Below are positions 58,177 to 64,000 of a stretch of 64,000 nucleotides of DNA, one piece after another; within the stretch, counting starts at the first letter, position 1, and each line of letters begins with the position of its first letter. Under the pieces are notes generated by a model. That model had not been told where the DNA came from. It saw only the letters and a program-made list of their open reading frames with translations, and did no database searches. Origin of the DNA: JBFLVU01 sp964589625 (GTDB taxonomy: Bacteria > Acidobacteriota > UBA4820 > DSQY01); NCBI GenBank assembly GCA_964589625.1, contig CAZPSH010000001.1, positions 1 to 64,000 of the forward strand, in the 5' to 3' direction. Made by a program: the position numbers and the translations under genes.

Positions 58177-58812
58177 TTGGGGGAGAACGGGGAGGTCGCC
58201 GCCCTCCTCCGGCCGTACCTCGAGAAGGAGGAGGCGGCCCTCGGCGCGGTCCTCGGACGTCTGCCGGTGGCCCTTTCGGGCGACAGGGTTCTCCTGCGAA
58301 CGGGGGAAGCGCCCCTCGGGGATTTCGTGGCGGACGCGCTGAGAAAGGCGTCGGAAGCCGAGGCGGCCTTCATCAACGGAGGCGCCCTGCGGGCGGGTCT
58401 GCCGGCTGGCGACGTGACCGGGCGGGACCTCTATGCGTGCCTGCCCTTCTTCGATTCGCTGACCACCGTCCTTCTCACGGGGGAGCAGATCCAGGCGCTT
58501 CTCGACCGGTGCGCCTCCATGTCCCGGGAGGATCCGCCGGGCGGGTTTCTGCAGGTCTCGGGCGTCGAGGTCGTTTATGACGACGGGGGGGCCGTTTCGG
58601 TCCGAGTCGGAAACGCGCCCTTGGATCGGGCCAAATCGTACCGGGTGGCCTGCACCCAGTTCCTGCTCTCCGGAGGAGACGGTCTGGTGGAGTTCACGGC
58701 TGGCCGGGACGCGCGGGATTGGGGCCTCGGCCTCCAGGAAATCCTTCGGCGCGAACTGTCGCGCCCGGATGTCCGAATCCCGCAGTCGGGAGGTCGGATC
58801 GTCCGTCGTTAA
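58177..58812 (+). CDS. Orphan 5'-nucleotidase C-terminal domain protein, start uncertain
   Basis: About 211 residues. The sequence covers just the C-terminal domain of secreted 5'-nucleotidases: TGEAPLGDFVADAL, AFINGGALRAGLPAGDVTG, CLPFFDSLTTVLLTGEQI, GGFLQVSGVEVVYDDG and YRVACTQFLLSGGDGLVE. The N-terminal metallophosphatase domain is absent; only 75 nt lie before it. The frame offers just TTG starts without a site. A good AGGGAGA lies upstream of an ATG at 58170 in another frame; removing one G from GGGGG (58179-58183) would join them. It may be a remnant, or a stand-alone nucleotide-binding domain. Confidence 0.65.
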   Translation: MGENGEVAALLRPYLEKEEAALGAVLGRLPVALSGDRVLLRTGEAPLGDFVADALRKASEAEAAFINGGALRAGLPAGDVTGRDLYACLPFFDSLTTVLLTGEQIQALLDRCASMSREDPPGGFLQVSGVEVVYDDGGAVSVRVGNAPLDRAKSYRVACTQFLLSGGDGLVEFTAGRDARDWGLGLQEILRRELSRPDVRIPQSGGRIVRR

Positions 58813-59207
58813 GGGGCGGCTAACGGCGCCGAGAGGTGCGTCTCAAGGAATCGGCGAAGGACCTCTTGCGACTCGGGGGAGGCGAGAATGCCGCCGTCGT
58901 TGTGGCCTCCCTTCAACACCTGAAAGACCTTTGGGCCGGGGGCCCTTTCGTAGAGGCGCCGCCCCATTTCGTAGGGCACGATCTCGTGATCCCGGGAATG
59001 GAGAACCATCACGGGGCAGGAAAGGCCGCCGATGCGGTCCAGCGAATCATAGCGGATCTTCAGGAAGACGTAGGATTCCTGCCGGAAGAACATGTAGGCG
59101 CTGAAGCCTCCGTAGAGAAGGACCAGCCCCACCACGAGCAGGAGGGCGATCTCGGCGGCCGGCCTGTGCGGTCCCTTCAGCCCCCTTTCCCTCGGCGGGA
59201 CTTCCAT
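58809..59207 (-). pseudogene. Alpha/beta hydrolase with the central domain deleted
   Basis: 132 residues. The N-terminal membrane segment (ALLLVVGLVLLYGGFSAYMF) is typical of membrane-anchored BAAT/serine-aminopeptidase-type hydrolases, and the C-terminal part (IGGLSCPVMVLHSRDHEIVP, then GGHND) carries their catalytic Asp and His. Between them about 150 residues, including the nucleophile GxSxG, are missing: the join falls near YVFLKIRYDS. The frame is kept. No ribosome-binding site is visible before the ATG at 59207. Hence a pseudogene by deletion is likely; a shortened membrane protein is possible. Confidence 0.7.
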
Positions 59208-59240
59208 GGGGTAAGGGTGCCACGAACAGGCCCTTCGGGG

Positions 59241-59275
59241 AAGGGAAAAGGGCGCGGGGGGGTGCCCCCCGCGCC
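59241..59275 (-). terminator. Intrinsic terminator of the nrf operon
   Basis: GGCGCGGGGGG (59251-59261) and CCCCCCGCGCC (59265-59275), a perfect 11-bp stem with 3-nt loop, follow the octaheme gene stop on the minus strand by about 25 nt, with CTTTTCCCTT after it. Confidence 0.88.
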
Positions 59276-59300
59276 GCTCGTGCTCCCTAGGTACCATGGG

Positions 59301-60590
59301 TCAATGTGGCGAGACAGCCTTGGCCTTCTGGGCGTGCTCCTTCCGGATCTGGGCCGCCTCGGCCTTGATCTCGACGAGGTCTCGCTTCATCTCGGCCCAC
59401 CCGTACCAGTGCTGGTAATCGGGGTTCATGTGGAAGGCGCCCTGAAACGTTCGCATCCTGTGCTCCATGAGCATCACGTACAGCTTCTGCTCGATGGGGT
59501 GCTCGACCTCGTAGAAACGAAGAACGTCCACGCTGAAAGGGCGGTCCTTTGGCTCGGCCAGGATCCCGTCCCGGTATAGACCGTACACGTCCTGGATGGC
59601 CTGGGCCATGAGCCGGTCCGCGGCCTTGATGATCTCGTCGCCCTTCTGCAGCTCTTCCTTGGCGAAGCTGGGCCCGTGACACTTGGAGCACTGTCCGATC
59701 ATCTGGTCCCTGCGGGCCTGCCACTCCTCCTTGGTCAGCCTCGCCACGTCTCCTGCCTTTACGAGCTCGAGGCGGGCCGTGGGCTTGCCGTCCTTGTCGA
59801 GAACGCCCAGAGCCTGCAAGATCACCGCGCGGTCCGCCATCCACTCGGCGTCGTCTTCGGGGAGCCTGAGGGCGAGGAACCCCCAGGAGGTCTTTACCCC
59901 GTGGTCACCGGCGGGCATGTGGCAGAACGCGCACGTGGGGGCGCGGGGGGAGTCCGGATAGCCCGTGGCGGCCTCCTTGAACCAGTCCTTCAAGGGGACT
60001 TCCCAGTTGGTCTTATGGGCGGTCTGCATGTAGAGGGCGCCGTGCTTGCTCGTGGAGTACATCTCCCACTGGGGATGGTCGAAGCCCATGTGGCAGGTGG
60101 CGCAGGCTTCGGGGCGGCGGGCCTCGGCCGCGGAGAAGAGGTGACGGGTGTGGCAGGAGTCGCACTTGCCGCCGTCCAGGCCGACCCGGTGACAGCCCCC
60201 GCAGCCCTTCATACCGTCCATGAGGGCGTGGGGCTGATCTTTGGTGGTCGGCATGGCGGTCATGGCCACCCACGCCGCGGCGTGCTTGCTCTTTGCGAAC
60301 TGTCCCGCCTGGTCGGGGTGGCACTGGGCGCAGGCCTTGGCGGAGACGGCGCGGACCACGCCGTTGGTCTCGCAGGCGCTCGTCTTGACGGAGGCGTCCC
60401 CCGTCAAGTGGCACTCGGCGCACGTGACGCCCCCGGCGGCGTGCTTGGAGAGCTTCCAGTCACGCAGGGCGCTGCCCGTGATGCCTTGGGCGGTGTGGCA
60501 CCCCACGCAGTCGGGCTCCTGCGCGGCGGCCGTGAAGGCCACCGCCAGAAGGCCGATCAGGACGGTGAGACAGAGCCATCGCTTGTTCAT
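59301..60590 (-). CDS. Periplasmic octaheme cytochrome c, HAO-like
   Basis: 429 residues with a signal peptide (MNKRWLCLTVLIGLLAVAFT..AAAQ). Eight CxxCH motifs: at about 28, 57, 87, 130, 143, 163, 220 and 301. The spacing and the CHMGFDHPQWEMY segment follow the hydroxylamine oxidoreductase family. Its non-nitrifier members (epsilon-HAO type) act on nitrite or hydroxylamine. Whether the crosslinked Tyr of true HAO exists cannot be told. It is the last gene of the porin-nrfH-nrfA operon (47 nt after nrfA), so it may handle hydroxylamine leaking from NrfA or complement it. GGAGG precedes the ATG at 60590. Confidence 0.88.
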   Translation of the reverse strand: MNKRWLCLTVLIGLLAVAFTAAAQEPDCVGCHTAQGITGSALRDWKLSKHAAGGVTCAECHLTGDASVKTSACETNGVVRAVSAKACAQCHPDQAGQFAKSKHAAAWVAMTAMPTTKDQPHALMDGMKGCGGCHRVGLDGGKCDSCHTRHLFSAAEARRPEACATCHMGFDHPQWEMYSTSKHGALYMQTAHKTNWEVPLKDWFKEAATGYPDSPRAPTCAFCHMPAGDHGVKTSWGFLALRLPEDDAEWMADRAVILQALGVLDKDGKPTARLELVKAGDVARLTKEEWQARRDQMIGQCSKCHGPSFAKEELQKGDEIIKAADRLMAQAIQDVYGLYRDGILAEPKDRPFSVDVLRFYEVEHPIEQKLYVMLMEHRMRTFQGAFHMNPDYQHWYGWAEMKRDLVEIKAEAAQIRKEHAQKAKAVSPH

Positions 60591-60637
60591 CGAAGCCTCC
60601 CTCAGAAACCGAACACATTCTTCCAGGGCCAGCATAC

Positions 60638-62038
60638 TCACGGTTCTGTCGCGGCCAGCGTCAAGGCCTTCGCCTGTCCCTGGCGTGCGTAGTCGATGGC
60701 CTCGCCCAGGATTCTGGCAGCCTCCTGAGGGGCGTGAAACCCCATGGAGTTCTCGGAGGAGATGAAGTCGATCCGCCACTGGGCTTTGCGTTGCAGCTCC
60801 AGGATGGGCGCGAGGTCCGCAGGGGTGGCGCCCCCGGCCTGGGCGGAGCGTACGGCGTCCAGTTGGTCCATCAGGGCGGAAGCGGCCCGCTGGAGAAGGG
60901 CGTGGTTTCGCCCCTGGATCAGGTCCACGCGCGACCGGATCTCCGCCTCCGGGTAACGGTGGCATGGCTGGCAGGCGCGCGAGATGGACTCGTCGTTTAC
61001 AAGGGGGCTGCGGATCCAATGATCCGAGATCTTGAGGGCCCCCTGGCGGACATACGGCATGTGGCAGTCGGCGCAGGCAACGCCGGACCGGGAGTGGATC
61101 CCCTGGTTCCACATCTCGAACTCGGGGTGCTGGGCCTTGAGGGCGGGCGCGCCCGTCTCCGCGTGGGTCCAGTCCTTGTAGCCGGCCTCGTCGTAGTAGG
61201 CCTCGATCTCCTCGACCTTGAGTCCCTTTTGCCACGGGTAGGTGAGCGTTTTCCTGTCGCCCTTGAAGTAATACTCCACGTGACATTGCCCGCAGACGTA
61301 AGAGCGCATTTCCTGCCGCGTGGCGTCGCGGTTGGGATCGTAGTCCTCGATGCCCTGCGAGGCCTTGAGCGCCCGGATCCCGTTCAGGAACCCCGGACGG
61401 GTTACACGAAGTTCCATATTCCTAGGGTCGTGACAGTCCACGCAGGAGACCGGGTGGCGGACAAGGGGCTTGCCCGAGTCGTCCTTGAGGTCGTGGGCCT
61501 GCTGGTAGGGCATGGCGCAGACCTCCTCGAAGCCCCTCATGACGTCGCCTCTCCCCACGTGGCGGTAGAGGGGGATGATCGAGGCATGGCAGTGAAGGCA
61601 TGCGCCCGGCTGGGGCTTTTTGGTCACCCTCTCCGTGTGCTCCTGGTCGAAGAGCATGTAGGCGTGGCCTCTCCGGTCGCGGTAGTCGATGGAGAAGGCA
61701 TATCCGTCGTACATTCGCTTGAGCCAGGGGTCGCGCTCCAGCTTCTGAGCCGGCAGGGCCTCGCTTCCGCCGAACTTGGTCCGGGTCGCGTCGGCCGTGC
61801 GCTTGTACGCGTCGAACTGGCGGGGCCAGTTCATCCCCCAGGTCTCCGGGTCGGTCGTCTCTTCCGAAACCTGGACGAGTTTGAGATAGGGGTCCTTCGC
61901 CTCCTGCTTCCGCTCGAAGATGTTAACGAGCAGGGCCGTGATCCCCGCGCTCGCCACCGCCGCCGCCACGGCAACCGCCGCGAAAAGGGTCAGCTTCCCC
62001 CTGGATTCCTTCCACCAACCCGTCAAGCCCGCCGCCAT
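60638..62038 (-). CDS. nrfA: Pentaheme nitrite reductase (ammonia-forming), CxxCH active-site type
   Basis: 466 residues with an N-terminal membrane anchor (about 18-40). NrfA reduces nitrite to ammonium with six electrons. Five haem motifs: CLHCH (147-151), CVDCH (199-203), CGQCH (249-253), CADCH (322-326) and CQPCH (356-360). The first, the active-site haem, has His where E. coli has Lys (CxxCK); this is a known variant branch. CGQCHVEYYFKGD (active-site Tyr) and WNQGIHSRSGVACADCHMPY (active-site His) are intact. Operon with nrfH. GGAGG precedes the ATG at 62038. Confidence 0.95.
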   Translation of the reverse strand: MAAGLTGWWKESRGKLTLFAAVAVAAAVASAGITALLVNIFERKQEAKDPYLKLVQVSEETTDPETWGMNWPRQFDAYKRTADATRTKFGGSEALPAQKLERDPWLKRMYDGYAFSIDYRDRRGHAYMLFDQEHTERVTKKPQPGACLHCHASIIPLYRHVGRGDVMRGFEEVCAMPYQQAHDLKDDSGKPLVRHPVSCVDCHDPRNMELRVTRPGFLNGIRALKASQGIEDYDPNRDATRQEMRSYVCGQCHVEYYFKGDRKTLTYPWQKGLKVEEIEAYYDEAGYKDWTHAETGAPALKAQHPEFEMWNQGIHSRSGVACADCHMPYVRQGALKISDHWIRSPLVNDESISRACQPCHRYPEAEIRSRVDLIQGRNHALLQRAASALMDQLDAVRSAQAGGATPADLAPILELQRKAQWRIDFISSENSMGFHAPQEAARILGEAIDYARQGQAKALTLAATEP

Positions 62039-62128
62039 TCTCCGCCTCCTTGCTCGGCCCCGTGTCCCCCTGGGGGCTGTGGGCCCTTGTCTGCGAAAGA
62101 CCCCTTCTCTCTCGTTCCACTGCGCTCC

Positions 62129-62602
62129 CTAGCGCACCGGCCCGTGGCCCACGTCGGCGTGGCAGTGGACACAGCGCACGCCCCCCGTGCGGGTGGAGGC
62201 GCTGGCCACGAGGTCGTGAACCAGTTCTCCATGGCACCGCACGCAATTCTCTTGCAAGATGCCGGCGTTCTTTTCTTTGATGCGGATGGGTTCGTGAAAA
62301 TCCTGGAAGGTGAAGCCCCGGGAGTGGTGGTACCCGTTTTCCGCCTTGGCGAGATACTTTTCCACGAAGCCGTGGGGCAGGTGGCAATCCACGCAGGCCG
62401 CCGCCCCGTGGTGTCCCGACTTCTGCCAGGAATCGAAGGACTCGTTCATGATGTGGCAATTCCGGCAAGCGGCCGGGTCCTTGCTGAAGTAAGAAAGGCC
62501 CTCGGCGTAGCCGAAGGTGAAGAAGCCGACGCCCGCGGCGATCCCCACGAGCAGGGCCGCGATCCAGAGGGAGGACGGCAGGCTCGGATGGCTTCGGCTC
62601 AT
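62129..62602 (-). CDS. nrfH: Tetraheme quinol dehydrogenase NrfH
   Basis: 157 residues. One N-terminal membrane helix (about 12-30) then four CxxCH motifs at 46, 70, 120 and 144; the first reads CRNCHIM, the CxxCHxM pattern of NrfH/NapC haem 1. NrfH oxidises menaquinol and passes electrons to NrfA. It sits 15 nt after the porin gene and 90 nt before nrfA on the minus strand. The 90-nt gap to nrfA shows no promoter or clear hairpin. Confidence 0.95.
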   Translation of the reverse strand: MSRSHPSLPSSLWIAALLVGIAAGVGFFTFGYAEGLSYFSKDPAACRNCHIMNESFDSWQKSGHHGAAACVDCHLPHGFVEKYLAKAENGYHHSRGFTFQDFHEPIRIKEKNAGILQENCVRCHGELVHDLVASASTRTGGVRCVHCHADVGHGPVR

Positions 62603-62617
62603 CAGGGGCTCCCTCCG

Positions 62618-63916
62618 CTAGTATGCGAGAGCCACCTGCAGGTACGCCAGGCGGCTTGGATCGGGTCCGCGGACGGCCTTCGCGAAAGCCCCTGGGTCGT
62701 ACTGGGAAATTCCCGCGAGCCACTTCATCGAGGGCCGCGTTTTGAAACCCCCTGAAATGGAGAGGTCCACTTCGCGGCCCACGTGCGTACCGGAGGCGCC
62801 CGTGAGATCCCGCCCCATCAGCGCCCCGCCCGCGGCGGTCCAGGGGGCGGTAGGGGAGTCGAGGCGAAAGTCATGGACCTCCACCTCCAGCCGCCATCGC
62901 TCCCGGATCAGGACCGAACCGAAGAGATTGACCTCCCGTAGGTTGCTCCAGTTGTGGTAGTCCATGAGGCCGTACTTGTTGTGGTTGGTGGGAAAGAGGT
63001 TGTCAAAAGAGCCGGAGCGGCCGTCGGAGGGGTCTTCGTCGCCGGAGGCGCGATTCCATTCAGCCCCCAAGGAAATGCTGGGCTTCGAGGGAATGTCCCA
63101 CGTCACCCGGAGGGATTGGGCATCCGCGCGGTGCGGGTCTGGGCCCCGTTCTCCCGTCTGCCAAGCGGCCTCGAGGGCTACTCGAAGGCCGGCCCCAGGC
63201 GCCCAGAGGAGGCGGCCCCCATAGGTTGGGATGCGGCTTCGCAAAAGCCCACCGAGTTCGCCGGCCGCGAGGCCTCCATCCCGTTTGAGGAGGGCGTAGG
63301 CCTCCACCTTCAGGTCCTTTCGATCCTGGAGGAACCCCGCGTAAAGCCCCGATAGCGTTTGTTCGGGAGTGTCAAGGAGCAACGGCCGCTGCCTGGCGCG
63401 CGCAAGAAACGCATCAACGAACAGCCTTTCCGATTCGTAGCGGACCTTGGCCGCGTCGAAGGAGCGCCCCACGTTCGACCATCCGAAGGCGCCCACCAGG
63501 CGCTCCTCGCCGAAGGCGAGTTCCTGGCGGCCTAGGCGGGTGGACAGGCCCTCAAAGCCTCCGAGCCCCCGGACTTCCACAAAAGCCTGGCGGAGATCGG
63601 AGTACCGGCCCGAGATCTTGGCGGCGGCCGCGTCGGCGCCCCAGTGGCGGCTGTCCTGGCCCTCGGCGAAGACCCGGAGGGCCGCGCCTAGCCGAAGATC
63701 CAGGCCGGCTCTGAAGCGGTTCCCGACGAAGGCGTTGCGGTCCTCCGAGTCCTTATTGAAATCCGCGTCCTCTCTGATCTCCCACCGGGCCCTCTCCTCC
63801 CAAAGGAGCCTCAAGGATCCTTCGCCGCCCTCCCAAAGGGGAAGGCCCTGTGCGCCCGCGGTCACGCCGATGAGCAGCCAGAGCCCTCCGAGAAAGCCCC
63901 GTCTTACGCATTTCAT
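62618..63916 (-). CDS. Outer-membrane porin, alginate-export-like family
   Basis: 432 residues with a signal peptide (GFLGGLWLLIGVTAGAQ). The rest alternates hydrophobic and polar residues in the manner of a beta-barrel, and segments such as NRFRAGLDLRLGAALRVFAEGQDSR, STRLGRQELAFGEERLVG and GRSFDAAKVRY resemble the AlgE-type alginate-export porin family. It ends in an aromatic residue (LAY), as outer-membrane proteins often do. As first gene of the nrf operon it may admit nitrite or nitrate. GAGGGAGGG precedes the ATG at 63916. Only 84 nt upstream are in the window, so the promoter is not seen. Confidence 0.85.
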   Translation of the reverse strand: MKCVRRGFLGGLWLLIGVTAGAQGLPLWEGGEGSLRLLWEERARWEIREDADFNKDSEDRNAFVGNRFRAGLDLRLGAALRVFAEGQDSRHWGADAAAAKISGRYSDLRQAFVEVRGLGGFEGLSTRLGRQELAFGEERLVGAFGWSNVGRSFDAAKVRYESERLFVDAFLARARQRPLLLDTPEQTLSGLYAGFLQDRKDLKVEAYALLKRDGGLAAGELGGLLRSRIPTYGGRLLWAPGAGLRVALEAAWQTGERGPDPHRADAQSLRVTWDIPSKPSISLGAEWNRASGDEDPSDGRSGSFDNLFPTNHNKYGLMDYHNWSNLREVNLFGSVLIRERWRLEVEVHDFRLDSPTAPWTAAGGALMGRDLTGASGTHVGREVDLSISGGFKTRPSMKWLAGISQYDPGAFAKAVRGPDPSRLAYLQVALAY

Positions 63917-64000
63917 GGATTCCCTCCCTCGAGTCGGGGCGCCGAGTTGGGGGGCCTCGGCCGCCGTTGTCGGCTAGGATCTCAGGGTTGCCAGGGGCCT

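Noticed and set aside
60591..61286. N-terminal extension of the octaheme cytochrome
   Set aside because: Overlaps nrfA on the same strand in another frame; the ATG at 60590 has GGAGG and starts a signal peptide.

Overview
The window is 64 kb of very GC-rich (mid to high 60s percent by eye), gene-dense DNA from a Gram-negative bacterium. Evidence for an outer membrane includes a 432-residue porin, a TolC-family efflux channel, periplasmic multihaem cytochromes and lipoproteins. The mix of PDZ-membrane-GAF-SpoIIE phosphatases, a TPR-CHAT protein, paired ECF sigma/anti-sigma genes, TldD/TldE with a Tat signal, an IHF-like/MerR pair and many short intergenic repeats suggests Acidobacteriota or a nearby deep phylum. 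This is inference only, because there is no rRNA in the window. A run of ten N's inside a kinase gene shows that this is a draft, probably metagenome-derived, scaffold.

Layout. 1-9.4 kb: M24 peptidase, a secreted RCC1 double-propeller/PKD protein, and an ECF sigma/anti-sigma pair divergent from a PDZ-TPR-CHAT caspase-like protein. 9.6-14.2 kb: proline dehydrogenase, then DUF1015-serA-serC. 14.4-19.8 kb: a gap-broken histidine kinase, a MATE-like membrane protein, and a TldD/TldE pair. 19.9-26.2 kb: a small secreted Cys-rich protein leading a CzcCBA-type heavy-metal RND operon. 26.2-35.1 kb: SlyD, quinone reductase, a large SpoIIE phosphatase, a frame-broken small membrane gene, dinB, YtxH-type genes, a zinc-ribbon response regulator and rsmA. 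35.1-39.8 kb: three consecutive YkuD-related genes (the last apparently without catalytic residues), an Ala/Lys-rich lipoprotein with a long structured leader, a site-2 protease and an HU protein. 39.9-44.1 kb: STAS, anti-sigma kinase, GGDEF and SpoIIE phosphatase genes (a partner-switching and c-di-GMP cluster) beside tRNA-Pro(GGG). 44.1-52 kb: MerR/IHF, thiD-like, a histidine kinase, ligA, accB-accC and thiE. 52-54.9 kb: queD-queE-queC with a coupled EamA transporter. 54.9-59.2 kb: a second ECF sigma/anti-sigma pair, a beta-CASP MBL nuclease, an orphan 5'-nucleotidase C-terminal domain and a hydrolase gene with its centre deleted. 59.2-63.9 kb: a dissimilatory nitrite-ammonification operon, porin-nrfH-nrfA-octaheme cytochrome, ending in a strong terminator.

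How they work together. Many genes are translationally coupled by ATGA overlaps (sigma/anti-sigma twice, tldD/tldE, the efflux operon, the LD-transpeptidases, anti-sigma kinase/STAS, IHF/MerR, queC/EamA), so the functional units are well defined. The recurrent theme is regulated envelope and stress signalling: two ECF modules, a partner-switching module with its own near-consensus promoter, two SpoIIE phosphatases, two histidine kinases and a diguanylate cyclase. Respiratory capacity is represented by the NrfHA system. Several sigma70-like promoters with 17-nt spacers and several intrinsic terminators can be read directly. At least four families of short non-coding repeats occupy the intergenic spaces.
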